Source: UBA5158 sp963692955 (GTDB lineage Bacteria; Pseudomonadota; Gammaproteobacteria; DSM-16500). From it: DNA of 64,000 nt. The notes beneath the pieces were generated by a model. It worked only from the letters and a program-made list of their open reading frames with translations, had not been told where the DNA came from and ran no database searches. The stretch covers positions 2,480,001-2,544,000 of the forward strand of contig OY843587.1 in assembly GCA_963692955.1 (NCBI GenBank). Direction: 5' to 3'. Shown here in pieces: positions 47,504 to 56,600 of the stretch. Each line of letters opens with the position of its first letter. Position 1 is the first letter of the stretch. The translations under genes were made by a program, and so were the position numbers.

Positions 47504-48088
47504 ATGAAGTATTACAAAATTTATCATTACAGTCCTTGTGACGCTTTAGAAACAATTGATCCTGCTTATTATGGCCGCGGGGTTGCATATTTTTCAGAAT
47601 TACGGCGCCGACCTAGTAACACGACGCCTTACTCTTTTTATTATGTCGTCGATGAGCCAGAAAAAGTGGTGACAGAATTCGCCGCGCATAAATACGAAAT
47701 TTATCTGCCTTATGCGTGGAAAAAATTAATTTATAATCTTAGCGAAGATCCACAAAATTTTTTTCAACAAGCAGATGGTCAGACCGAAGAACACTGCCAC
47801 AATCGCTCCTTTCAAATCACCGACAGCGTTTTGAAATTAATAAAAGAAAACGGCTATAAAGGCTGGACATCTGGATATGGTTTGCAGCCTGCGCTGATGC
47901 TATTTGATAAAATGAAAGTCGAAAAACCGCGTGATCATTGTTATCAAGTCTACAATTATCAGGATGAAACTTTGTTGGAAAATAATGTAGTCAGCCATAC
48001 TGCGGGGAATTTTTTATTTTTCAAAACTGTTTCACCATCGAATGATATGCAGATAGTGGCTACCACAATCAAATGTAAAATGGGTTAA
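47504..48088 (+). CDS. Hypothetical protein under a hairpin-controlled SD
   Basis: 194 residues, soluble. The start region (YKIYHYSPCDALETIDPAYYGRG) has a pattern like 'fold-in' domains of phage-type ADP-ribosyltransferase relatives (a HxS..., then DPAYYGRG), but I would not assign that activity. Trp/Tyr-rich. The only gene on the plus strand between 36.9 and 50.8 kb. Its expression is probably limited by the hairpin at 47476-47497. A strong terminator-like hairpin follows at 48114. Confidence 0.65.
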   Translation: MKYYKIYHYSPCDALETIDPAYYGRGVAYFSELRRRPSNTTPYSFYYVVDEPEKVVTEFAAHKYEIYLPYAWKKLIYNLSEDPQNFFQQADGQTEEHCHNRSFQITDSVLKLIKENGYKGWTSGYGLQPALMLFDKMKVEKPRDHCYQVYNYQDETLLENNVVSHTAGNFLFFKTVSPSNDMQIVATTIKCKMG

Positions 48089-48113
48089 AGAGTATAAAAG
48101 CAGGGGTAGTAAA

Positions 48114-48139
48114 TCCCTCTCGAATGACATCGAGAGGGA
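48114..48139. terminator. Bidirectional terminator-like hairpin
   Basis: TCCCTCTCGA (48114-48123) and its perfect complement at 48130-48139 with a 6-nt loop, between convergent genes. The T-run is short on the minus-strand side (TTTAC) and weak on the plus side, so rho-independent action is plausible but not certain. Confidence 0.55.
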
Positions 48140-48150
48140 CCATCAATAGT

Positions 48151-49224
48151 TTAAGACCAAGCTGCGATTTGTTGTTCCACTTGCAACGCCAGTATGTGGT
48201 GCGCCATATCCGTAGGATGCAATGAATCAGCGAACACATAACCAGAAGGCGCACTGCTGGGACAATAAATAGCTTGACTGACAGTGGCACAAGCGGGAGA
48301 TGTTGCATTAACAAATTGGAATGATTGGCCCGCGATGTTATACGGCTGGCCTGCAGCGGTGGCAATGGCAATGTTATCCAATAAGTCATAAGAGTCGACG
48401 ATGAGAATTTTCACGCCATATCTTGCGACGACTTGACCCAACGCGGTATTCAACATGGAATTAAAGGTGAAAGACAGACTTTGCATTTGGGATGGTAACG
48501 TGGGATTGGAAGCCGCTAACGCATTAATTAACGGAGTTAAACCCAGGTTAGGCAGCGTCACCACCACAATTCGTGATGCCCCTCTAGACGCAAGGACGGC
48601 GGCTTGAGAAGCGATGTTATTCGCCGCAGTGCTAGCCGTTATCAACAATTGCAATTGGGAAGGGAATGTAGCGCCCGTTAACACGGTAAGAATGTCATTA
48701 GCGCCAGACCAAATAAAATAAATGGCATTCGCGTCAGCGACATTGCCATGCGTAGATTCATAGAACAAAACTTGCGTCGCTAACGCCGGCGCCCAAGTTT
48801 CATTAAAGCCCGCGGCGGCTGTCGTGCTACCCGCAGCGGCATAATCAAAACCAGTTAAAGTGCCCGTGACAAAACCTGGTACGGCGTATTCTGAATTGTT
48901 TGTGATAGTGTCCGCTGGCGTTGGACCTGGATACACTGGTAAAGCCACACCTTTAATATCGCGCGCGACATATTGCGCCCAAACATAACCGCCATAGGTA
49001 GTAAACGTGGGTGCTTTGCCGACGGGTAAAGGAGTAGGGAAAGACCAGATATTGTTGTAGCCGCTATCCGTTAAACTATCACCAAAAAAAACTAATTGTG
49101 AAATCTGATTAAATGGAATGGCTTCCGCCGTGCTAACTAAGCCGCAGCACAGCGCGAAGACGCTGGCGACTAGAGTCGTGTGCACTTTGGCGGAGGCCAG
49201 CAGTTGCGATATCTTTTTTAACAT
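48151..49224 (-). CDS. Secreted GDSL lipase/esterase
   Basis: 357 residues with a signal peptide (SVFALCCGLVSTAEA) and GGAG 8 nt before the ATG. SGNH-hydrolase motifs: block I FFGDSLTD (Ser50), WSGANDIL for the Asn block and SLHPTDMAHH for the Asp/His pair. Likely a phospholipase or acylhydrolase, as in Legionella and Vibrio GDSL enzymes. It follows the FadL-like gene by 21 bp, so the two are an operon: the enzyme frees fatty acids and the porin takes them up. That link is inference. Confidence 0.88.
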   Translation of the reverse strand: MLKKISQLLASAKVHTTLVASVFALCCGLVSTAEAIPFNQISQLVFFGDSLTDSGYNNIWSFPTPLPVGKAPTFTTYGGYVWAQYVARDIKGVALPVYPGPTPADTITNNSEYAVPGFVTGTLTGFDYAAAGSTTAAAGFNETWAPALATQVLFYESTHGNVADANAIYFIWSGANDILTVLTGATFPSQLQLLITASTAANNIASQAAVLASRGASRIVVVTLPNLGLTPLINALAASNPTLPSQMQSLSFTFNSMLNTALGQVVARYGVKILIVDSYDLLDNIAIATAAGQPYNIAGQSFQFVNATSPACATVSQAIYCPSSAPSGYVFADSLHPTDMAHHILALQVEQQIAAWS

Positions 49225-49245
49225 ACTTGTTTCTCCATAAATTGT

Positions 49246-50628
49246 TTAGAAGCTATAACGCGCTGCCAATCCAACGATATTGACCGAGCCGGTATAGCTG
49301 GCGGTAACCGTATTAACTTCTAATGGCAAGGTGCTGTTGACGCTGCTTCCAACGCCTTGAGTGACGTTGACGGTTTGATCTTTTAAGAAGATATGTTCGT
49401 AAACGCCATCTATTCCGAAATTCTTGCTCACTCTAAACGTCGCGCCGCCAGTCAACCAAACACGGTCGGAATCAGGGATGCGAGGATCGCGGTAAGCATT
49501 GCGCGTCGGTGTTTCGTCGTATGCCACACCCGCACGGACCGTCCACTTAGGCGTAATATGATAATCCGCACCTAACGCACCCATCCAAGAATTATTCCAC
49601 TTGGTGGTTACCGTACTGTTTATAGCAAACGCTTGCGGCATATTGATGCTGAGTTGATTGAAGGAATTCCATAAGTTGTATTGCACGGAAGCTTTCACCG
49701 TCCAATTACTAATATCGCGCGCGGCACTTAAGGTGACGACGCCTGGCGTTTTCACCGCTGCGCTGACAGAGGTACCCGCGTTAAATAGGAATGCTTGCGA
49801 AGGCGCAGGAGTCACGCCGCCTGGGCTAGTAAATTGACGGCCGTTACCACCGATTTGTTCCGAAATTTGCGAGCGGAAACCGATACCCAGACGTGTCAAT
49901 TGATCAGGCTTCCATAACGCACCGAGCGTATAACCGTAACCCCAACCGCTGCCATTCACATAAGTCGCGTGCGTGGAAGCAATTAATGAATCAATCGGTG
50001 CAATCCCAGTATAAGGACCATCGAAGTTAGAAAAGGTGGCTTGAATATATTGCGCTTGAAAACCAATACCGATAGCTAACTGATCGGTGAGGGCCCAGCT
50101 AAAAGATGGATTGATGTTAATGGTTTCGACTTCACTGTTGTCAGCGATAAACCGCAACACTGAGCTATTATCATAACTAGTCGTTAAACCAAACGGCGCG
50201 ACGACCGCTACACCCACTACCATTCTATCGTTAATACGCCAGCCAAAAAAGCCATCAGGAGCAAACGCGGATTTGGCAATGCTGGGTTGGGATGTCTCAC
50301 CCGCAACCGGCGCGGTGATCGCTGTCGGGATTGGGCCCGGAATATTTACGGTGTGTATCGCCGTAGCATTACTCATTCTTACCTTTGGCATAATTTCACT
50401 GCCGCCAAGATAGGCTTGATTCTCTATTAAAGTGGATAATGTCGCTGGGTTAGTAAACATCGATGAAACATCATTGTCAGCCGCGGCTGCACCTGCTGTC
50501 GCATCACCCTGTAAACTTGGACTAATCTCATTAAGCTGAAAGCCCGCAGCGAACGCGGAACTAAAACAGGCTTGGGAGATGAATAAAGTCACAGCAGATC
50601 TTTTGAGGAACGAACGTAGGAAACCCAT
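49246..50628 (-). CDS. FadL/OmpP1-type long-chain fatty-acid porin
   Basis: 460 residues from ATG 50628 (GGAGG 10 nt before it); a frame to 50646 adds six residues. The signal peptide is followed by AGFQLNEISPSLQGDATAGAAAA, the FadL N-terminal hatch (Asn and Gln near the N-terminus). The body has GFFGWRINDRMVVGVAVVAPFG, YNLWNSFNQL and the C-terminal strand ending in Phe (GLAARYSF). It transports long-chain fatty acids across the outer membrane. Divergent from the permease gene. Confidence 0.9.
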   Translation of the reverse strand: MGFLRSFLKRSAVTLFISQACFSSAFAAGFQLNEISPSLQGDATAGAAAADNDVSSMFTNPATLSTLIENQAYLGGSEIMPKVRMSNATAIHTVNIPGPIPTAITAPVAGETSQPSIAKSAFAPDGFFGWRINDRMVVGVAVVAPFGLTTSYDNSSVLRFIADNSEVETININPSFSWALTDQLAIGIGFQAQYIQATFSNFDGPYTGIAPIDSLIASTHATYVNGSGWGYGYTLGALWKPDQLTRLGIGFRSQISEQIGGNGRQFTSPGGVTPAPSQAFLFNAGTSVSAAVKTPGVVTLSAARDISNWTVKASVQYNLWNSFNQLSINMPQAFAINSTVTTKWNNSWMGALGADYHITPKWTVRAGVAYDETPTRNAYRDPRIPDSDRVWLTGGATFRVSKNFGIDGVYEHIFLKDQTVNVTQGVGSSVNSTLPLEVNTVTASYTGSVNIVGLAARYSF

Positions 50629-50851
50629 CGTTGCAAAACCCTCCATAGTTTTTAGTTAGAATTCCATATCTTCCAAGGCATGACAGCTAACGTTGATAGC
50701 GTTATTACAGACTCAGGATTGTCAAAAGTATATAAGCACGTTTGCTAACTTTCAAACGATATCTTTCATTTGACTGGGATTCTTTTGTACACGTGGTGTA
50801 TATTGTGTTAACTGCGACAGATATTTGTAATGTTGTGATAAGGATTTCAAA

Positions 50852-52153
50852 ATCAAAACCAATAACTCAGTCTCACAAATCTCAATCATCGACGCCGTAT
50901 CAATAGGTATAGGCGGCATGATAGGCGCGGGAATATTTTCCATTCTTGGCGTCGTTGCAATGGCAGCGGGCGCGGCCATGTGGATTTCATTTTTAATCGG
51001 CGGCGTGATCGCGTTATTTTGTGCTTACTCATACGCGAAATTAGGCGCGCGTTTTCCCAGCGCCGGTGGGCCGGTAGAATTTTTAGTGCAAGGCTTCGGT
51101 ATCGGCACGACGAGTAATAGCATTAATTTATTTATGTGGATTGGCTACATCATTTCAATCGCGCTGTATGCGCAAGGCTTCGCCGCGTATTTCATGACGT
51201 TCTTTAGCGCCACTCCGTCACCGACTATTTTAAAAAGTGTGGCGTGCGCGATCGTGTTGATCTTCACGCTCGTCAACTTGCTGGGCGCGGGCTCGGTGGG
51301 AAAAGCGGAAACCCTCATCGTCGCTATCAAAGTTTCGATTTTAATTTTTTTCGCGGCGGTCGGGATATTTTACATTGATCCGGAAAATCTTAGCACCGCG
51401 CATTGGACGTCGGGGGAAAATATTTTTTTTGGCGCGGGCATTTTATTCATTGGTTATGAAGGTTTCGGGCTTATTACTAATACCGCCGCGAATCTGTATA
51501 ATCCCGAAAAAAATCTGCCGAAAGCGTTGTACTTAAGCGTCTTTATCGTCATTGCGATTTATATCGCCGTGTCAGTGACCGTCATCGGTAATCTTTCGCC
51601 GCGTCAAATATTTTCTGCCGGCGATTATGCGTTAGCGTTAGCGGCGAAACCATTCTTAGGCAATTTTGGTTTCCGGTTAATCGCCGTCGCCGCGTTATTT
51701 TCCACGGCGTCAGCGATCAACGCGACGTTGTTTGGCGCCGCGAATGTGTGTTACACGAGTTATGTGATCGCGCGTGATGAATCGCTCACGAATAAACATT
51801 CACAACAACAATGGCGCGATGCGCGCGCCGGCTTATTCATCACGACCTTATTTACTTTACTGTTTATAATTTTCTTTAACTTATCGGGCGTTGCGATGAT
51901 GGGCAGCGGCGCGTTTTTATTAATTTACGCCGCGGTGAACGCGGGCCATTTAAAAATTCTTGCAAAGACTCGCGCGAAAAAATCTATCGTCGTCACTTCA
52001 CTCATACTCTGTCTGATATTATTTTTCATTTTAGAAATTTATACTTATCAACACGCACCACGCGCCGTTTACACAATGATTGGTTTATTGCTCGGCTGTT
52101 TTGTTTTCGAAAAAATTTATCAAACCTATCGTCAGAAAGTTTTACTTAAATAA
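50852..52153 (+). CDS. Amino-acid/polyamine (APC-type) permease with unusual start
   Basis: Eleven or so hydrophobic segments; the N-terminus IGIGGMIGAGIFSILG is the typical APC substrate-binding unwound helix. The first ATG is at 50918, which would remove the half helix before GGM. The frame is open back to a TAA at about 50826, and 22 well-conserved-looking codons (IKTNNSVSQISIIDAVS...) precede the ATG without any ATG, GTG or TTG. AAGGA (50840-50844) stands 7 nt before an ATC at 50852, so I mark ATC as the likely initiation site, either a rare start or a mutated ATG. If not used, the gene may be inactive or start at 50918 (411 residues). Confidence 0.75.
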   Translation: MKTNNSVSQISIIDAVSIGIGGMIGAGIFSILGVVAMAAGAAMWISFLIGGVIALFCAYSYAKLGARFPSAGGPVEFLVQGFGIGTTSNSINLFMWIGYIISIALYAQGFAAYFMTFFSATPSPTILKSVACAIVLIFTLVNLLGAGSVGKAETLIVAIKVSILIFFAAVGIFYIDPENLSTAHWTSGENIFFGAGILFIGYEGFGLITNTAANLYNPEKNLPKALYLSVFIVIAIYIAVSVTVIGNLSPRQIFSAGDYALALAAKPFLGNFGFRLIAVAALFSTASAINATLFGAANVCYTSYVIARDESLTNKHSQQQWRDARAGLFITTLFTLLFIIFFNLSGVAMMGSGAFLLIYAAVNAGHLKILAKTRAKKSIVVTSLILCLILFFILEIYTYQHAPRAVYTMIGLLLGCFVFEKIYQTYRQKVLLK

Positions 52154-52250
52154 TACAATCAATCTTCTTCTCTGCTTAAAATCTATCATTTGAAATAAAA
52201 TGCACAAAAAACTATAATACGCCAAATTTTCCTCAAACAGGGTGAACAGG

Positions 52251-54689
52251 ATGTTTAGTTATCTCAGAAAAAAATGGTATGGCTCTAGTGCGAGTACTTT
52301 AGAGTCTAATTATATTTCGACGACCTATCAGTCATTTTCCAGCATTCTCAAAACCGTCGGCAAAACGTTAACGACGCTGAATCCCGTGTCAGTGACTTTA
52401 ATGCTTGGCGCGTTGCAAATGTTTTTAGTAGAAGCGCAGTCGGATGATTCCTTGGTTTTAGAAGCGCCGAGCAATGGCACGTTAACGAATGTGACGTTGG
52501 TGCAGAATAACTTAGGCATGAACGCCAGCGCTTTTGCGTTCGCGGGCTCGAATTTTTCTAATATTAATATTAGTGATTACATCGATCTTCCCAGTTCACT
52601 TTTTCTAACCGTTTCATTTTGGGCGCGCGAGTTTACGCAAGGTACGATTTTGGCGTTTAAAGATTTCGAGCTGGCAGTGAATCCTTACGCGTTTATCAAT
52701 CACACTAGTCCTTTCAATTGTCCGATTAATTATTTTGAAGTAGCGCAACAGGGAGAACTCGTATGCGGGGCATTAAATGATAATTATCCATTAACGGCGC
52801 CCACCTTCAGTCTTAAAGATTGGACGCATTACGCGCTCGCTGTGAATCAGAATGATATGTATTTTTATGTCAATGGCACATATAAAAGTTTGTCTGTCGC
52901 AACTCCGTACGCGACGAATAACGCTTATACATCGAGCGTGTTAATCGGCGGTAATCGGTTTAATGGCGAATTAGCTAATGTGTTACTTTACGGAAGCCCA
53001 CTCTGCACAAAGCAAATTAATGCAATCTACCAATCACAAACCAGATTTATTGGCTATGACAATGCCACGCACGTTTCTAGTGAGATATGCAACTTGGGAA
53101 ATAGCTTAGTGTTAGATTTTCCGGGTGATGGCTCGACTTATCTAGCGCTTTTACAAAACGATTTGCAGCCTGTCGCTAATCGTTTCGGCACGCCTAACGC
53201 GGCATACTTGTTTAAGTCTGACAGTTATTTTTACGCCGCGGATGAGGATTTACCGACGCTTATTCCCCAAACGGTATCCTGGTGGATGCGCAATGGGTCT
53301 GCGGGATCTATTATTTCTTATGGCATCAACGTGCAGATTAATCAGCAATATTTAAACAATCAAAGCGGCAGCGCGTATGCTTGCCCTGGACTTAATGGTT
53401 ATTTAAGTATTGCTTATGGTCCCGATTTAGTTTGTGGCGGCTGGTTAAATTCGCCGTTAAATAAAAATATATATTTAGGTTATGGACCTAATAATACTTG
53501 GTCACAGTACGCGCTCACGCTCGATAATTCTAATGCGATAACGATTTACATCAATGGTTCTGTTATCGCTAGCAACTTGACGGAATACTCTGAACCCTCT
53601 AGCCCCTTTACTGCGCCGTTTTTTACCGTCGGCAACCAATTTAACGGCGCACTAGACACACTAAGAGTTTATTCGAGAGCGCTAAACGCGAGTGAAATTC
53701 TCGCTAACTTTAAAGCGGAAAATACCTCGCCAGATGGAAATGGTTCTGGGTTTTCTAGTTCAGGAATGTTTTCTAGTGGTAGCAGCACCAGTGCAGCTAG
53801 CAATGTTGCGGTATCGAGCAGTTTGAGTTCTTCAGCTGTTAGTTCGAGAGTCGCAAGTTCTGCAGCAAGCAGCAGCGTTAGTTCGAATGTGGCGAGTTCT
53901 TCAGTAAGCAGCAGCGTTAGTTCGAATGCTGCGAGTTCTTCAGTAAGCAGCAGCGTTACTTCGAGTGCTGCGAGTTCTTCAGTAAGCAGCAGCGTTAGTT
54001 CGAATGCTGCGAGTTCTTCAGTAAGCCGCAGCGTTACTTCGAGTGCTGCGAGTTCTTTAGTAAGCAGCAGCGTTACTTCGAATGCTGCGAGTTCTTCAGT
54101 AAGCAGCAGCGTTAGTTCGAATGCTGCGAGTTCTTCAGTAAGCAGCAGCGTTAGTTCGAATGCTGCGAGTTCTTCAGTAAGCAGCAGCGTTAGTTCGAAT
54201 GCTGCGAGTTATTCAGTAAGCAGCAGCGTTACTTCGAGTGTGGTAAGTTCTTCAATAAGCAGCAGCGTTAGCTCGAGTCTTGTAAGTTCTTTAGTAAGCA
54301 GCGGCGCTAGCTCTAGTGTTACAAGTTCATCCGCTAGCAACAGCATAACTTCAAGCGATCCCAGTTCTTCTGTTAGCAGCAGCGTCACTTTAAGTTATCC
54401 TAGTTCTTCAACTAACAACGCTGCGACTAGCCAGGTTGCCAGCAGCAGTTCAACTTTTTCAAGCATTCTTCCTCGGCCAGACACTTCTAGCCACCGTTTT
54501 GCAAACACGTCTGCCAACGCTAGCAACTTGTCTTCTCGTCCCGACGCGGTTTTGACCTTGTTGCCGGTTGGTTTAGCCACGCTGTTAATGGCGGGCAGGA
54601 CGGGATTTTTTGCCAGACAAAATCAAAGACAGCAACCTAAACGACTAGTTTCACTTTGCGAAAATCCAACACCGGCATTAAAAGTTTGA
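52251..54689 (+). CDS. Surface protein with two LamG-like domains and Ser-rich repeats
   Basis: 812 residues from ATG 52251 (AGGG 8 nt upstream; GTG at 52242 is the alternative). A hydrophobic segment near 50-65 may be a signal anchor. Two concanavalin/LamG-like jelly-roll domains follow (about 70-225 and 290-470), each with WxxYALxxxxxxxxxYxNG and VGNQFNG or IGGNRFNG. Then comes a Ser/Val/Ala region with ten 13-residue units (549-678), and a C-terminal hydrophobic segment with an Arg-rich tail (LLPVGLATLLMAG, RQNQRQQPKR) like a sorting or anchor signal. Likely a glycan- or host-binding adhesin. Confidence 0.82.
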   Translation: MFSYLRKKWYGSSASTLESNYISTTYQSFSSILKTVGKTLTTLNPVSVTLMLGALQMFLVEAQSDDSLVLEAPSNGTLTNVTLVQNNLGMNASAFAFAGSNFSNINISDYIDLPSSLFLTVSFWAREFTQGTILAFKDFELAVNPYAFINHTSPFNCPINYFEVAQQGELVCGALNDNYPLTAPTFSLKDWTHYALAVNQNDMYFYVNGTYKSLSVATPYATNNAYTSSVLIGGNRFNGELANVLLYGSPLCTKQINAIYQSQTRFIGYDNATHVSSEICNLGNSLVLDFPGDGSTYLALLQNDLQPVANRFGTPNAAYLFKSDSYFYAADEDLPTLIPQTVSWWMRNGSAGSIISYGINVQINQQYLNNQSGSAYACPGLNGYLSIAYGPDLVCGGWLNSPLNKNIYLGYGPNNTWSQYALTLDNSNAITIYINGSVIASNLTEYSEPSSPFTAPFFTVGNQFNGALDTLRVYSRALNASEILANFKAENTSPDGNGSGFSSSGMFSSGSSTSAASNVAVSSSLSSSAVSSRVASSAASSSVSSNVASSSVSSSVSSNAASSSVSSSVTSSAASSSVSSSVSSNAASSSVSRSVTSSAASSLVSSSVTSNAASSSVSSSVSSNAASSSVSSSVSSNAASSSVSSSVSSNAASYSVSSSVTSSVVSSSISSSVSSSLVSSLVSSGASSSVTSSSASNSITSSDPSSSVSSSVTLSYPSSSTNNAATSQVASSSSTFSSILPRPDTSSHRFANTSANASNLSSRPDAVLTLLPVGLATLLMAGRTGFFARQNQRQQPKRLVSLCENPTPALKV
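53895..54284 (+). repeat. Ten tandem 39-bp units coding for SSSVSSSVSSNAA
   Basis: The units are consecutive and in frame (13 codons), most of them near-identical and the last two diverged. Unit number can change by slippage or recombination without breaking the frame, giving length variation of the surface stalk. Variants differ mainly at S/T, N/S and A/V positions. Confidence 0.9.
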
Positions 54690-54808
54690 TTTTGCTATAC
54701 TTAGATAACGTTATATTACGTTATTAATATAACTTTTAAAAAAAAATTATCCACGTAAAAAACGCGTTATAATAAATATAATCAAGCAGTCCCAGGCATG
54801 GAGGCCTT

Positions 54809-55291
54809 ATGAATATTAGTTTTGCCACAAAGATTGTGGGTCGCGTTTGCATGGTTCTCATTGTGTTTGCGCTGGCGCTTTGGATAATGCTTTGGATTGG
54901 TCATGAAAAAGAAGTGGCGTGCACCATCGTCTCCGGTGAAATAAAGAAAACCGTCACCAAAGTAAACGGCAAAGCTTCGTCTTGCAGCATTCCGCATTTA
55001 GTCGTGCAATACATCGCGAATAATCAATCCTATACTTCACCCGCGCCGGACAGCCCGGTCAGTATCGAAGGCGAGTGCTTGACGCCGGAACAATCACAAG
55101 CATTCGCGGCGAATTATCCCGTCAATAGTTTTCAGAAATGTTACTTCGATCCGCAAACACCCATCAATGTGCATTTTCATAAAACGACTTACAAACCGCT
55201 CGCCGATCTTTGTTTGAAAATAGCGTTCTTCAGTTTTGTTATTTTAGTATTAATTAAATTGGCGCGCCGCAGATATCCTACTAATGTCTAA
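54809..55291 (+). CDS. DUF3592-like membrane protein
   Basis: 160 residues; GGAGG 4 nt before the ATG. Membrane helices at about 10-32 and 132-152 frame a periplasmic or cytosolic domain with four Cys and the DUF3592-like pattern CTIVSGEIKK... PHLVVQYIANNQSYTSP... CYFDPQTPINV. The 3' end overlaps the convergent YbjQ gene by 11 bp. Function unknown. Confidence 0.7.
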   Translation: MNISFATKIVGRVCMVLIVFALALWIMLWIGHEKEVACTIVSGEIKKTVTKVNGKASSCSIPHLVVQYIANNQSYTSPAPDSPVSIEGECLTPEQSQAFAANYPVNSFQKCYFDPQTPINVHFHKTTYKPLADLCLKIAFFSFVILVLIKLARRRYPTNV

Positions 55292-56495
55292 ATAGTTGGG
55301 CGATGATGGCAATAATAAAAATAACAATGACGACCACGCGCCCAATTATAGAAACCGGATTGATAGGTTTCATACCTGAATTTAACGACGAAAATCGCGC
55401 GTCAATCGAGCTATAAAAAGTAGACCTATCTACGACGATAGCTTGCGGCGGTAATTGCGCGGTGTCATTCTTAACGCCAGCGATTTTTTTCACCGCCGTG
55501 CCTATCGCTAAAAATTCGATTAACCCATTTCCTAATTGATAAACATACGTATTCACGCCAACGACATCATCCGCGCCGATACTTTTCGCTTCGGCGTCGA
55601 TCAAGCCGATGGCGTTTTCACGCGCTTCATAAATTAACTGCGTTAACTCGTTAATTTCGCCGCGCACAAAACTTTTTATCGTCGACGTCACACTGCCGAC
55701 GAAGCCTAACGAATACACGGAAGTACCGAGCAATAATTTTAACGGCGCATAGCCAAGACTCGCCATATTCCACATTTCGACATTGGTCATATCGCTAGTC
55801 ACGATTTGATTAGGCAGGGCGGTCGCTAAGAGTGAGCTTTTAGAAGCGGTGCCTATCATTAACATTTCACTCACACCACCGAAAGGTAAAATAGTCGTTT
55901 CAATACCTAACACCGCGTTGGCGTTGTGCTGACGCGCGTGCGTGACGATGCGGTCTAAAGCTAAATGGCGAGTTTGGTTAAAAATATCGGAATATTCTTT
56001 GATTTCGCCGCGCTTTAACGTTTTTAAACCGCCTAAAATACCGCGCCCTAAGCCCACCGAATAAGCGACATTGCCAAATGAAAAGCAAACCGGCTGATAC
56101 CCCGCGTCTAATTGCGCATATAATTGTTGACCGTCTGCGGAAGTGGTAAATTGCGGTGAATTTGCTTGCTCTGCGCTATGAATGGCAGACCCAATGGAAA
56201 GAAACTCCATATTGCCCGCATGCATAATCAAATCACTCGTCACGCCCGTCACCGCGGAAGCTTTATGAATAATGGCTTCTTTCACGAGGCGTTGATAAGC
56301 GGCTTCACGGCCGGCATTGATTAACTCGGTAATCTGAACAATTTCCCCGCCTACTAACGAACTGAAGCCGGCGCCTAAGCCACGAATAAAACCTAGCGAA
56401 TAAACGCTATTGCCAATGACGATGTTGCCGGGAGTATAGTTTTTTTGGGCGAGACAATAAATTTCGTTACCAGATAAGCCGGTGGTTACCGTCAT
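55281..56495 (-). CDS. Triple YbjQ-domain protein with C-terminal membrane helix
   Basis: 404 residues from ATG 56495 (AAGGA 8 nt upstream). Three tandem YbjQ-like (heavy-metal-binding) domains begin at about 1, 130 and 255, each with VIGNSVYSLGF or its variant, G-E-I-x-(Q/E) and a closing FLxIGxA strand (EFLSIGSA, EMLMIGTA, EFLAIGTA). A membrane helix closes the chain (VVVIVIFIIAIIAQL). Bacterial YbjQ proteins normally have one domain and form pentamers. A fused trimer with an anchor is unusual. Ligand not known. Confidence 0.8.
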   Translation of the reverse strand: MTVTTGLSGNEIYCLAQKNYTPGNIVIGNSVYSLGFIRGLGAGFSSLVGGEIVQITELINAGREAAYQRLVKEAIIHKASAVTGVTSDLIMHAGNMEFLSIGSAIHSAEQANSPQFTTSADGQQLYAQLDAGYQPVCFSFGNVAYSVGLGRGILGGLKTLKRGEIKEYSDIFNQTRHLALDRIVTHARQHNANAVLGIETTILPFGGVSEMLMIGTASKSSLLATALPNQIVTSDMTNVEMWNMASLGYAPLKLLLGTSVYSLGFVGSVTSTIKSFVRGEINELTQLIYEARENAIGLIDAEAKSIGADDVVGVNTYVYQLGNGLIEFLAIGTAVKKIAGVKNDTAQLPPQAIVVDRSTFYSSIDARFSSLNSGMKPINPVSIIGRVVVIVIFIIAIIAQLFRH

Positions 56496-56600
56496 AGTAA
56501 AAATCCTTTTATGAGCTTTGTGGATATTACAATATAACATATTGAAATTTGCTACTAGCAAACAGCGTCTCTATAATAGGCTACCCTCAAGGAGCTTGTT

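Noticed and set aside
53895..54284. CRISPR-like array of regular repeats
   Set aside because: The 39-bp units are tandem without spacers and are in frame inside a coding region, so this is a protein repeat.
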